Made by a program: the position numbers and the translations under genes. A stretch of 64,000 bases of DNA from Pedobacter soli (GTDB taxonomy: Bacteria; Bacteroidota; Bacteroidia; Sphingobacteriales; Sphingobacteriaceae): assembly GCF_900101435.1 (NCBI RefSeq), contig NZ_FMZH01000015.1, forward strand, positions 32,659 to 96,658, in the 5' to 3' direction. Below, piece after piece: positions 8,187 to 16,739 of this stretch (the stretch's first letter is position 1; the number at the start of each line of letters is the position of its first letter). The notes below the pieces were generated by a model that worked only from the letters and a program-made list of their open reading frames with translations, had not been told where the DNA came from and did no database searches.

Positions 8187-9686
8187 TTACCAGCTACCTC
8201 CTGTACCGCCTCCACTGCTACTGCCACCGCCCCAGCTACTTGATGAAGACGAAGAACTGCTGCTGCCAGAAGAAGAACCGGAAGATGAACTCGATTCGAC
8301 CAGCATGGCCAGGGTAATCCATTTTATAAATTCTGTTTTCTTGCAAAAGCTGCATTCATTGATCATTTTGGCCTGCCCTTCATGACTATAAGTTGCTGCT
8401 TTAACCGTTACTTTTTTGTTCAGTTTATAAGTCCTGAAACTACATGATGGACATTCGGTGTAGCTGTTGTAAGCTTCGGCGGGCCAGGATTTAATCAGGT
8501 GTTCTTTATGGTCGGTACTTTCCCAAATATCATAATCGTATGCCTGTATTACCTCTTCCTTGCGCTGCCCTTTGGTTAAAAAAGGTTCTCCTTCAATGTT
8601 AATATCGCGGTCAATGCGTACCATTGCATTGTTCTGGCTATCTAAAACAGGTTTAAAGCGCTCGGTGGTTTTTACCCGTTTAATCAGGTGTATCATCATC
8701 GCGATCAGGATAATCGGAGAGAACAAGATTAACCACCAGTTTTTCTTGTGAAAGGCAACAACCGCATCAAAAAAGTTTTCGTCGTCCTGGTGTGCTTTTC
8801 TTATCGTAGAAATATAAAACAGATACCTGAAGAAAAGGGCAATAGCTAAGACCCCAAAAAGGATATAGGGTACGTACGCCAGTTTAATTTCTCTAAATAG
8901 TTCAAAACTATCGGTAAAAACCACAACAAATACCGAAATGAAAACAAAAAAGAATATACCGATACAGCCTTTTGCTATGGTTTTATCGTAATTGTTTTCT
9001 TGCTTATTAAGGCTTTTTAGGTTGAAGCCGGTTTTAGCCTGCCGGTTTACAATTTTAAATACCCCGAAAAAAGCCAGGATAATGACAAGGGAAGGCAGCC
9101 AAAAATTTTCGAGGGGTGAACTGCTTTCACGCTGTGTAAAAAGCTGATTAAGTTCCTGTTTATTATTCGGGTTTAAAATAATTTCGCCAATGGCGTTAAT
9201 AGTGTTGGTAATGCCCGCGCTAAAATCATTTTCTCTAAAGGCGGGCACCAGGTTATCTTGGGCAATATGTTTAAGCGTAACGTCAGGCAGAACACCTTCG
9301 GTTCCTGTACCGGTTATAAAACGGTATTTTCGGCGGTCTTTGGCTATAAACAGGAGGAGACCATTGTTGCTTGTTTTTTGGCCAATACCCCAGTACTGGA
9401 ACAGCTCGTAAGCAAAGTCGAAATCTTCCTTGTCGTGGTCGAAATCGTTAACAATAACTACCGCAACCTGAACATTGGTTTTTGCTTCAAAATCGGCGAT
9501 GGTACTGTTTAATGTTGCAACAGTACCACTACCTAAAATGTTATCGGGATCGCTAACGTAGCCACCATCGTTATTTTTTGGATCGGGAATATCTTTTACC
9601 TGATAGACGGTTTGTGCAAAGGCTAAATTGGACAGGAAAAGAAAAAGTAAAAGGGCAAAATGCTTGGTTAAATGGGTTTTGAGCAT
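8187..9686 (-). CDS. TPM-domain membrane protein with zinc ribbon and Ser/Gly tail
   Basis: 499 residues. The signal peptide ends at 'LAFAQ' (~25). A TPM domain spans about 40-165 ('GYVSDPDNILGSGTVATLNSTIADFEAKTNVQVAVVIV', 'GLLLFIAKDRRKYRFITGTGTEGVLPD'). Membrane segments lie near 195-211, 240-262, 270-290 and 315-332. The cytosolic C-terminal region has two CxxC knuckles (CPSC at ~422 and CSFC at ~452) that would form a zinc ribbon. It ends in ~35 residues of almost only Ser, Gly and Trp (SSSGSSSSSSSSSSWGGG). Other TPM proteins (YgcG type) share the Gly/Ser tail. TPM domains have been linked to phosphatase activity and photosystem repair; the role here is unknown. Confidence 0.85.
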   Translation of the reverse strand: MLKTHLTKHFALLLFLFLSNLAFAQTVYQVKDIPDPKNNDGGYVSDPDNILGSGTVATLNSTIADFEAKTNVQVAVVIVNDFDHDKEDFDFAYELFQYWGIGQKTSNNGLLLFIAKDRRKYRFITGTGTEGVLPDVTLKHIAQDNLVPAFRENDFSAGITNTINAIGEIILNPNNKQELNQLFTQRESSSPLENFWLPSLVIILAFFGVFKIVNRQAKTGFNLKSLNKQENNYDKTIAKGCIGIFFFVFISVFVVVFTDSFELFREIKLAYVPYILFGVLAIALFFRYLFYISTIRKAHQDDENFFDAVVAFHKKNWWLILFSPIILIAMMIHLIKRVKTTERFKPVLDSQNNAMVRIDRDINIEGEPFLTKGQRKEEVIQAYDYDIWESTDHKEHLIKSWPAEAYNSYTECPSCSFRTYKLNKKVTVKAATYSHEGQAKMINECSFCKKTEFIKWITLAMLVESSSSSGSSSGSSSSSSSSSSWGGGSSSGGGTGGSW

Positions 9687-9746
9687 TGTATTAATTGAGT
9701 TGTAAAATTATGGCGTCATCATTTAACAAACAGATGCCAATATGGT

Positions 9747-10577
9747 TTACTCTTTTAAAATTTTTGCAAGCACCTTATCTAGTTTTGCTTTATCTTTCAT
9801 GTAAGGCTCCAAATCATAAAGTTGTACCGATTTGAAATGGATCGGGTGACTCTCACTTTGCAAAGAAATGTAGCCCGAGGTTAGTGGCTTGCCATCAACT
9901 TTAACTTTTGGATCGTAATTAGAAACGCTGCCACCACCAATTTGTGGTTTAGTGTATTCTAAAACTACTTCGCCACCAATAATATGTTTAATCACCGAAT
10001 CGCCTAAAACTAAAAACTCTGCAGTTACCCATTGGTCGCCAGCGTAAGTTTTCGATTTTGAATCTAAACAGTGTGGCGTAAACAATTTACCATTGTAATT
10101 AATTAAGGTGCCCGGAGTACAAACATTGCTGGTGTGACGTTCGTGTTCGCCATCGCCACCTAAAATTTGTCCTTCAATCGAGATTGGGAAATCCTGATTT
10201 TTCAACATCGTGGCCGGATCCTGGCAATGTAACATGGCGCCGCTGTTTCGGGTTGCCCAACCTTCACCACCTTTAGCCTGATCGCCAACAAAACGATAGG
10301 TAACTTTTAGGAGGTAGGCCGAAAAGGGTTTTTTGTAAAAAATATGGCCGTATTGCTGGTTAAAATCTTCATAGTCATCGTAACTTACTTTCATTAAGCC
10401 ATCTTCAACACGGAAGGTATTGGCGTAATTTTCTTTGTATTCATGTTTAGCAATTTTAATGTTCCAGTCTTTTAAATCCTTTCCGTTGAAAAGGTTAATC
10501 CAGCCTTTTTGGGCATTGGCACATAACGTTGCGGTAACTAAAAATAATGCCGTAAGGCACATTGATCTTAATTTCAT
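9747..10577 (-). CDS. Secreted DUF1080 (3-keto-disaccharide hydrolase-like) protein
   Basis: 276 residues from the ATG at 10577, which opens directly into a signal peptide (MKLRSMCLTALFLVTATLCANAQ). The frame extends 24 codons upstream without signal character. The mature protein begins 'KGWINLFNGKDLKDWNIK', the hallmark start of the DUF1080/3KDH jelly-roll domain. It continues with 'NSGAMLHCQDPATM', 'ISIEGQILGGDGEHERHTSNVCTPGT' and 'SGYISLQSESHPIHFKSVQLYDL'. Members hydrolyse 3-keto-glycosides or bind glycans outside the cytoplasm. No oxidoreductase partner is adjacent. Confidence 0.88.
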   Translation of the reverse strand: MKLRSMCLTALFLVTATLCANAQKGWINLFNGKDLKDWNIKIAKHEYKENYANTFRVEDGLMKVSYDDYEDFNQQYGHIFYKKPFSAYLLKVTYRFVGDQAKGGEGWATRNSGAMLHCQDPATMLKNQDFPISIEGQILGGDGEHERHTSNVCTPGTLINYNGKLFTPHCLDSKSKTYAGDQWVTAEFLVLGDSVIKHIIGGEVVLEYTKPQIGGGSVSNYDPKVKVDGKPLTSGYISLQSESHPIHFKSVQLYDLEPYMKDKAKLDKVLAKILKE

Positions 10578-10689
10578 ATTTGCATTTGGGTTAGGTGCTA
10601 AAAATATGAATTTTTTTTCAATGGCAAACGCGCTAATATTTAGCCACAAATGAACAGATTATCACGGAAAATTTTTTTCTGAACGTGCT

Positions 10690-10983
10690 AACCAATAAAC
10701 TATTGACGAGATAATGGTTTTCAGTTGGCAGTTTTCAGTTTAGAGTTGGATCAGGCTATGAACTATTGATCAATAAACCAATGACCAATAAACTATTGAC
10801 GGGATAACAGTTTTCAGTTGACGGTTTTCAGTTTACAGTTGGATCAGGCTATGGACTATTAACCAATGAGCTATTGACCAGTTAACAGTTTTCAGTTGGC
10901 AGTACTCAGTTGGATCACGCTATTAACTATTGACCATGAACCACCATGCTAACCAATAAACCAATGACCAGTGAACAAATGGG
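10690..10983. repeat. Degenerate tandem repeats (gttttcagttgg / aactattgac family)
   Basis: No gene is visible. About three imperfect units recur, anchored by gttttcagttg at 10717, 10810 and 10888 (spacing 93 and 78 bases). Each has flanking aactattgac, cagttggatcaggctat and accaataaac words. Related 'acagttggca..ttcagttaac' repeats fill 12676-12900, so the family brackets the cmk/arfB/L,D-transpeptidase genes. Confidence 0.7.
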
Positions 10984-11664
10984 TTATTGAACCAAAAAAG
11001 GTTCTACATGGTATAGTGCAAAAGTTAATTGCTCTTCCTGGGTTAAATCGGTATTGTCTAAAATAATGGCATCATCTGCTCTTACCAGCGGACTTTCTTT
11101 GCGGGTAGTATCAGCATAATCGCGGTGCGCCAGGTTTTCGAAAACTTCTTCTAAAGTAGTTTCATTATTGCCTTTGCTCTCCAATTCTTTAAAGCGACGT
11201 TCTGCCCTGATTTTTGGATCGGCGGTCATAAAGAATTTTACAGGTGCATGCGGAAAAACCGTAGTGCCGATATCGCGGCCATCCATAACAATATTTTTCG
11301 ATCTGCCCATGCGTTGCTGTTGTTTTACCATTTCATGGCGAACAATGCGGTGTGCAGAAACCTCACTTACATTTTCAGAAACGGGCATTAAGCGGATTTC
11401 TTCAGAAACCTCTTCACCGTTGAGGGTAATATGCGATTCGTAATCGCGCGAATGAAAATTTAGTTCGATGTGTTGTAAAGCATCTTCAACCTGGGCATCG
11501 TTGCTAACATCGATGTGGTTCCGAAGAAAATATAGGGTAACGGCACGGTACATTGCGCCACTATCTACATAAATGAAACCTAATTTTTTAGCCAATGCCT
11601 TTGCCAGGGTGCTTTTTCCGCAAGATGAATAGCCATCAATAGCTATAACCAAGTTTTTCTTCAT
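10984..11664 (-). CDS. cmk: Cytidylate kinase
   Basis: Phosphorylates CMP/dCMP to the diphosphate in the cytosol. 226 residues, typical length. The P-loop is 'IAIDGYSSCGKSTLAKALAKKLGF' (8-31), followed by 'YVDSGAMYRAVTLYF', the CMP-binding 'MDGRDIGTTVFPHAPVKFFMTADPKIRAERR' and the lid 'HRDYADTTRKESPL..A.DAIILD'. It is divergent from arfB with a 74-base shared promoter region. Its -7 element sits only 7 bases before the ATG. Confidence 0.96.
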   Translation of the reverse strand: MKKNLVIAIDGYSSCGKSTLAKALAKKLGFIYVDSGAMYRAVTLYFLRNHIDVSNDAQVEDALQHIELNFHSRDYESHITLNGEEVSEEIRLMPVSENVSEVSAHRIVRHEMVKQQQRMGRSKNIVMDGRDIGTTVFPHAPVKFFMTADPKIRAERRFKELESKGNNETTLEEVFENLAHRDYADTTRKESPLVRADDAIILDNTDLTQEEQLTFALYHVEPFLVQ

Positions 11665-11671
11665 TCTGCTA

Positions 11672-11679
11672 CAAAGGTA
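11672..11679 (-). promoter_or_regulatory. -7 promoter element abutting cmk start
   Basis: The reverse strand reads TACCTTTG, followed by 7 bases (tagcaga) and then the cmk ATG. With normal Bacteroidota spacing, transcription would begin at or next to the A of the ATG, giving a leaderless mRNA. Confidence 0.5.
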
Positions 11680-11726
11680 AAAAAAGCCGATGGGTTTACT
11701 AACTTTTTTTAAATCGATATTCTTTA

Positions 11727-11734
11727 TACTTTTG
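11727..11734 (+). promoter_or_regulatory. -7 promoter element abutting arfB start
   Basis: TACTTTTG is followed by ccgc and the arfB ATG at 11739. The 4-base spacing leaves no room for a ribosome-binding site if this promoter is used. Confidence 0.45.
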
Positions 11735-11738
11735 CCGC

Positions 11739-12149
11739 ATGTTACCCAGCAGAGAAGAAATTTTACGGTCAGCCATTTTTAAAACATCCAGAAGTGGAGG
11801 TAAAGGCGGACAAAACGTAAACAAAGTTTCGAGTAAGGTAGAGCTGGTTTTTAATATCGAAACCTTTGCGTATTTTACTGATGAAGAAAAGGAACTGCTT
11901 AAAGAAAAGTTGCAAAACCGTTTAGATAGCGAAGGTTTGCTGCACATTGTTTCGCAGGAAGACAGGAGTCAGTTGCTCAATAAAGAGAAGACGGTTGCAA
12001 AACTGATCGATTTGCTGAAAAAGGCAATGATTGTTCAGAAAAAAAGAAAGCCTACCAAGATTCCAAAGGCCATTATCGAAAAAAGGTTGAAAAATAAGGC
12101 TGCCACAGCAAACAGGAAAGAAAGCCGTAAAAAACCTTCAATAGATTAA
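11739..12149 (+). CDS. arfB: Alternative ribosome-rescue factor / peptidyl-tRNA hydrolase ArfB
   Basis: 136 residues of the YaeJ/ICT1 class. It frees ribosomes stalled on non-stop mRNA by hydrolysing the peptidyl-tRNA. The RF-like domain carries the catalytic GGQ at 23-25 in 'TSRSGGKGGQNVNKVSSKVEL'. The basic C-terminal tail (KKRKPTKIPKAIIEKRLKNK...NRKESRKK) is the part that enters the empty mRNA channel in E. coli ArfB. It is too short and lacks the codon-recognition domain to be RF1 or RF2. The stop codon abuts that of the convergent L,D-transpeptidase gene with no gap. Confidence 0.93.
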   Translation: MLPSREEILRSAIFKTSRSGGKGGQNVNKVSSKVELVFNIETFAYFTDEEKELLKEKLQNRLDSEGLLHIVSQEDRSQLLNKEKTVAKLIDLLKKAMIVQKKRKPTKIPKAIIEKRLKNKAATANRKESRKKPSID

Positions 12150-12665
12150 TCAAGGTCTGATTTCAATTTTAGTTCCAATTTTTACGGTAGTATAGAGTTC
12201 ATCAACTTCGCTATTGGTTAATGCCATACAGCCATTTGTCCAGTCAGAAAATCTTTGAAATTTGCCTATAAAACCGAATTTGTTTCTGATACCATGTATC
12301 TTAATATCGCCACCCGCAGGTCTTCCCAAAAGTTTCGCGTATGCAACATCTTTTGAGTTGGGGTAAGAAACCCCAAGATTTTTATGGTAACCGCTATGTG
12401 GATTTTTGGCGTTGATAATATAAATGCCTTCGGGCGTTTTTTCATCACCTTCGTATTCTTTATGTCCCACAGGGCTGTCGCCTAACGAAATTTGATAGGT
12501 TTTAACAAGCTTGAACTTTGAATAAGCCAATAGTCGACGATCAGATTTTTTAACAATAATATAATCGATTTTGGTATTTGCTGGTAATTTTTTTTCAGGA
12601 TATAAATTGTAGATAATTGCACCAACAATGGTGAGTAAGAATATAAAAAGTATAGCTTTTTTCAT
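12150..12665 (-). CDS. L,D-transpeptidase (YkuD family)
   Basis: Cell-wall cross-linking or protein-anchoring enzyme, or a relative. 171 residues from the ATG at 12665, which begins an N-terminal membrane anchor (KKAILFIFLLTIVGAIIYNLY). The YkuD domain spans about 33-171: 'IDYIIVKKSDRRLLAYSK' opens it. 'KTPEGIYIINAKNPHSGYHKNLGVSYPNS' precedes the active-site block, with His124 in 'IKIHGI' and the nucleophile Cys146 in 'SDWTNGCMALTN'. There is no LysM or SPOR domain. It is convergent with and directly abuts arfB. Confidence 0.92.
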   Translation of the reverse strand: MKKAILFIFLLTIVGAIIYNLYPEKKLPANTKIDYIIVKKSDRRLLAYSKFKLVKTYQISLGDSPVGHKEYEGDEKTPEGIYIINAKNPHSGYHKNLGVSYPNSKDVAYAKLLGRPAGGDIKIHGIRNKFGFIGKFQRFSDWTNGCMALTNSEVDELYTTVKIGTKIEIRP

Positions 12666-12675
12666 TTTTCGCGGG

Positions 12676-12900
12676 TAAAGACAATTTACAGTTGGCAATT
12701 TTCAGTTAACAATTAACCCAATACAGTTAACAATTAACCAATTTAAACAGTTAACCGATTAACCTAATACAGTTGGCAGTTTTCAGTTAACAATTAACCA
12801 ATTAATCCAATACAGTTGGCAATTTGCAATTAACCAATTCAAATAGTTAACCGATTAACCCAATACAGTTGGCAATTTGCAGTTAACAATGAAACAATAT
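12676..12900. repeat. Degenerate AT-rich repeats (acagttggcaattttcagtt family)
   Basis: Four imperfect copies of acagttggca(a/g)tt(t/g)(t/g)ca(g/a)tt start near 12678, 12768, 12813 and 12865, interleaved with ttaacaattaacca and cagttaaccgattaacc. The region has no coding potential and separates the L,D-transpeptidase from the LpxR-like gene. It is the same word family as 10690-10983. Confidence 0.65.
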
Positions 12901-12918
12901 TAACAATCAAACAATTAC

Positions 12919-13869
12919 CTAACCTTTCCCAAAACGGTAATACAAGCTTAAGCCTCCATAGTTCTGCGCTTTGGCTACGCTTTTAACCTCTTTGGTTTTA
13001 AAAATGATATTAAAATCGGCAGTAAACCTTTTCGAACTATAATTTACCCCAAACTGCTGCTCAAAAACAATGGGTTTAACCCCAAAAGTTAACGGGCTAT
13101 TGTTTTTAAACATACTGCCCTGGATGGTTGCATCGTAAGCAACAAAGTTCAGTTGTGGTTTTACATAAAAGAAAAACTCCGAATTATTTAAACTTTTGGT
13201 TTTAGAATTTCCAATTACCGCATTGTGGTAAGCGCTATTAAATAATTGATTGATTTTACCAGCCCTGAATAAAACTGATGTCCCCAGACCTGAAAAGGTG
13301 GTACCCAAATTGGCATAACCTTGTGCGCTGATATCCACAATCGGATCTTCTGGTCTGAAAAGCAGTTTGCTGTAGTTTGCCGCTAAATTTACAGCTACTT
13401 CATTTTTAATCTGGTAATCCCAGCCTGCAGGTGTATAAAAACCAACTGTTTTATGCAAAAAACGCTGCGCATCCTGAGCCAGCGAGTTTGGCCCAACTGT
13501 TCCCAGCTCTACGTTCGTTTTTAAAACACTTTCGTCTTTGTAAAATACCGAGTAAGCAGCGCCTGCATATAAATAACCGGCAAATGGTCGGTCCTGATCT
13601 TCTTTATTTGGCACCTGCCCCCAGTAAGGCGTGTACATCTTTTGGCCTGCAGAAATTTCGTAGGTTTTCTTTTCGATCTTATCGGATAATTTTTCGGTAT
13701 TTAAAGCCCTGCGGAAATAAATAAACAATCCATTGGTATAATAACGATCGTTTAAAGTAGCCAGATAGGCATCATTTTCGGTTTTAAAACCAAACTCGTT
13801 TTTAAAAGATTGTGCAAAACCGGTTGATACAACCAAACAAAAAACGATAGCAGATAAAAGTGATTTCAT
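12919..13869 (-). CDS. LpxR-like lipid A deacylase family outer-membrane protein (DUF2219)
   Basis: 316 residues with a signal peptide (SLLSAIVFCLVVSTGFAQ). The family landmarks are 'NEFGFKTENDAYLATLNDRYYTNGLFIYFRR', an asparagine-acid 'ND.Y..T..DRYYTNG' start, and 'DRPFAGYLYAGAAYS'. It ends in Phe-free 'GGLSLYYRFGKG', a beta-barrel terminal strand. LpxR removes the 3'-acyloxyacyl group of lipid A in the outer membrane. Activity in this branch is not established, so the function is inferred from family. The ATG at 13869 lies only a few bases from the lon terminator hairpin. Confidence 0.83.
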   Translation of the reverse strand: MKSLLSAIVFCLVVSTGFAQSFKNEFGFKTENDAYLATLNDRYYTNGLFIYFRRALNTEKLSDKIEKKTYEISAGQKMYTPYWGQVPNKEDQDRPFAGYLYAGAAYSVFYKDESVLKTNVELGTVGPNSLAQDAQRFLHKTVGFYTPAGWDYQIKNEVAVNLAANYSKLLFRPEDPIVDISAQGYANLGTTFSGLGTSVLFRAGKINQLFNSAYHNAVIGNSKTKSLNNSEFFFYVKPQLNFVAYDATIQGSMFKNNSPLTFGVKPIVFEQQFGVNYSSKRFTADFNIIFKTKEVKSVAKAQNYGGLSLYYRFGKG

Positions 13870-13897
13870 AAAAAAGTCCCGATAATTACCGGGACTA
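13869..13897 (-). terminator. lon terminator, immediately before the LpxR-like start codon
   Basis: The stem agtcccg (13875-13881) pairs with cgggact (13890-13896), with an 8-base loop. On the minus strand it is followed by TTTTTT, which runs straight into the ATG of the LpxR-like gene. It lies 55 bases beyond the lon stop codon. Confidence 0.75.
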
Positions 13898-13952
13898 TAA
13901 AAGTATTTATTGTAATTGGATTTTTAAACGTTCTCTGTCAAAAGATTATCAA

Positions 13953-16424
13953 TTAGTTTACAATTGAGGCAGCTTTAACGCTTAAATCCAATGGTTTTTT
14001 TACTTTGTTTTTAGTAAGTGCCAATTCAATTACTTCGCTCATTTCGCTTACGTAATGGAATTTCAGATCCTTGATATAGCTTTCCTTAATCTCTAAAATG
14101 TCTTTACGGTTGCTTTTGCAAAGGATAATTTCTTTGATATTAGCCCTTTTGGCAGCGAGGATTTTTTCTTTGATTCCACCTACAGGAAGCACTTTCCCGC
14201 GTAGTGTAATTTCTCCTGTCATGGCCAGATGTTGTTTTACTTTACGTTGGGTAAAGGCCGAAGTTAATGCGGTAAGCATGGTTACACCCGCCGAAGGTCC
14301 ATCTTTTGGGGTAGCGCCTGCAGGAACGTGTACGTGTACATCCCAGTTATCAAACAAGGTGTAATCGATGCCAAACTCGGCTGCATGCGCACGCAGGTAT
14401 GCCAGGGCAATCACGGCTGATTCTTTCATCACATCGCCCAAGTTACCGGTTAAGGTTAATTTGCCTTTTCCGGGACTTAAGCTCGATTCGATAAATAAAA
14501 TATCGCCACCAACACTTGTCCAGGCCAGACCGGTAACCACACCGGCTACTTCGTTGCCTTCGTATAAATCCTTATCGTAAATTGGAGCACCTAAAATACG
14601 CTCTATGTCTTCCGGATTTAAGTTCGCGTCGTAAGTTTCTTCCATGGCAATTTTTGTGGCCACGCCACGAACAATCGAACCTATTTTTTTCTCTAAACCA
14701 CGCACACCCGATTCTCTGGTATAATCTTCAATTACCTTCTCAATTAACGCTGGTTTCAGGTTAATATCCTTGGTTTGCAAGCCATGGTTTTCTTTCTGTT
14801 TAGGCAAGAGGTATTTTTTAGCGATTTCGATTTTCTCTTCAATGGTATATCCGTTTACTTCAATAATCTCCATACGATCTAACAAAGCAGGTTGTATGGT
14901 GCTTAAAGAGTTGGCGGTTGCAATGAAAAGGATATTCGATAAATCGTAATCCATTTCTACATAATGATCGTAAAACGCATTGTTTTGTTCCGGGTCTAAA
15001 ACCTCCAGCAAAGCTGATGAAGGATCGCCACGGTGGTCAGTTCCAACTTTATCGATCTCATCCAATACGAAAACAGGATTATCTGCACCCGCTTTCTTGA
15101 TCGAAGAAATAATACGGCCTGGCATAGCACCAATGTAGGTTTTACGATGACCACGAATTTCTGCTTCATCGCGGATACCACCTAAAGCCATACGTACATA
15201 TTTGCGGCCTAAGGCTTTTGCTATGGATTTGCCTAATGATGTTTTACCAACTCCCGGAGGGCCAACCAAACATAAAATAGGGGCTTTCATGTTTTGTTTT
15301 AGTTTCAGTACAGCAAGGTATTCGATAATACGCTGTTTTACTTTTTCTAAACCAAAGTGATCTTTATCCAGGATGCGCTGTGCTCTTTTCAGATCAAAAT
15401 TATCTTTGGTAAACTCGCTCCATGGTAAATCCAAAAGGAGTTCAAGGTAATTTAACTGTACCGAATAATCGGGTGCTGCCGGGTTCATTCTACCCAGTTT
15501 GTCTAATTCTTTATCGAAATGTGCAGCAACCGCTTTCGTCCATTTTTTCTTCTTGGCCCTTTCCTGTAAAGCATCAAATTCCAAATCCGCAGAGTTGCCA
15601 CCCAATTCTTCCTGGATGGTTTTTAACTGTTGATTTAAGAAATAATCGCGTTGTTGCTTATCTAAATCGGTACGTACTTTAGATTGGATCTGGTTTCTCA
15701 GTTCCAGCATTTGCAGTTCGACCATTAAAAGCTCCATTACTTTTTGTGCCCTTTCCTGCAGTTTATCCATTTCCAGGATTTTTTGCTTATCGGCCATTTC
15801 GGCATTCATGTTCGATGAAATGAAATTGATCAAAAATGAATTGCTTTCGATGTTTTTAAGCGCAATACTGGCTTCGCTCGGAATATTTGGTGAAAGCTGG
15901 ATAATCTGAGCCGACATTTCGCGTATAGATGCAATGAGGGTTTTAAACTCCTTGTCGGCTTTATGTTTCTGCTCTTCGAATTTTTTAACAACAGCTTTAA
16001 TGTAAGGTTCGTTCTGAACCTCCTCAATTAAGCTGAAACGTTGCTTACCCTGTATAATTACGGTGGTATTACCATCTGGCATTTGCAGCAATTTAATGAT
16101 GTTTGCTACAGTACCAACGGTGTTTAGCTGCTCAAAAGTAGGGTCTTCTATCGACACATCTTTTTGAGAAACCACCCCAATAATTTTGTTTCCCTTGTAA
16201 GCTTCTTTAATTAGTTTAATCGATTTATCTCTTCCAACTGTAATCGGAATAACTACACCCGGAAATAAAACGGTGTTTCGCAAAGGCAATATGGCCAAGG
16301 TCTCGGGCGTTTCCTCATTGTTCATTTCCTCCTCGTCTTGTTGAGACATTAGGGGAAAAAACTCTGTATCTTCATTGATTATTGGCATAGCTGTATGGAA
16401 ATCAAATATATCTTGTTTACTCAT
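13953..16424 (-). CDS. lon: ATP-dependent protease Lon
   Basis: Cytosolic AAA+ protease for misfolded and regulatory proteins. 823 residues from the ATG at 16424; eight further codons upstream begin at a weaker start. An N-terminal LAN domain (~40-245) and a coiled middle region are followed by the AAA+ module, with Walker A GPPGVGKTS (388-396), Walker B 'PVFVLDEIDK' and sensor residues. The C-terminal protease domain has the Ser711 (PKDGPSAG) and Lys754 (GGIKEK) dyad. It is full length and standalone. A good TAnnTTTG promoter was not found; the nearest is TTACTTTG, one mismatch, near 16522. Confidence 0.97.
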   Translation of the reverse strand: MSKQDIFDFHTAMPIINEDTEFFPLMSQQDEEEMNNEETPETLAILPLRNTVLFPGVVIPITVGRDKSIKLIKEAYKGNKIIGVVSQKDVSIEDPTFEQLNTVGTVANIIKLLQMPDGNTTVIIQGKQRFSLIEEVQNEPYIKAVVKKFEEQKHKADKEFKTLIASIREMSAQIIQLSPNIPSEASIALKNIESNSFLINFISSNMNAEMADKQKILEMDKLQERAQKVMELLMVELQMLELRNQIQSKVRTDLDKQQRDYFLNQQLKTIQEELGGNSADLEFDALQERAKKKKWTKAVAAHFDKELDKLGRMNPAAPDYSVQLNYLELLLDLPWSEFTKDNFDLKRAQRILDKDHFGLEKVKQRIIEYLAVLKLKQNMKAPILCLVGPPGVGKTSLGKSIAKALGRKYVRMALGGIRDEAEIRGHRKTYIGAMPGRIISSIKKAGADNPVFVLDEIDKVGTDHRGDPSSALLEVLDPEQNNAFYDHYVEMDYDLSNILFIATANSLSTIQPALLDRMEIIEVNGYTIEEKIEIAKKYLLPKQKENHGLQTKDINLKPALIEKVIEDYTRESGVRGLEKKIGSIVRGVATKIAMEETYDANLNPEDIERILGAPIYDKDLYEGNEVAGVVTGLAWTSVGGDILFIESSLSPGKGKLTLTGNLGDVMKESAVIALAYLRAHAAEFGIDYTLFDNWDVHVHVPAGATPKDGPSAGVTMLTALTSAFTQRKVKQHLAMTGEITLRGKVLPVGGIKEKILAAKRANIKEIILCKSNRKDILEIKESYIKDLKFHYVSEMSEVIELALTKNKVKKPLDLSVKAASIVN

Positions 16425-16739
16425 TATCACATTTTCCGCTAACGACAAACTGGCAGTTTAATCGTATTCACTTTGTTTAATTTTTATATTAAGTTAACAA
16501 TTTCAACTCTTGTGCCAAAGTAAAAATTATATTAATGTTATGTTAAAAAGGCAGAGCAATTTAAATATTTCCGCCAATATCATATAATGTATTTTTTTGC
16601 GTTTAAGCTAATGTTTGGGGACTTTGTGCTCAAACAAAAGAAATTAAAACTTTTAAATTATCAGAATAGGATTATATTGCAAAAAATTTCTCCTATATAT
16701 TGTATTAGGCGTCATCATTGTTAAACTTATTAATCATAC
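16425..16739. other. Divergent intergenic region lon / TPR gene
   Basis: This AT-rich gap must hold the promoters of both lon and the TPR gene. I see no repeat, no RNA gene and no small open frame with a credible start. The only promoter-like word facing lon is a one-mismatch -7 element at about 16517-16525. Confidence 0.4.

Noticed and set aside
8182..8385. Plus-strand open frame rich in Pro/Leu and Glu/Asp opposite the TPM gene tail.
   Set aside because: It is the antisense reading of the Ser/Gly codon run of the TPM protein and has no start context of its own.
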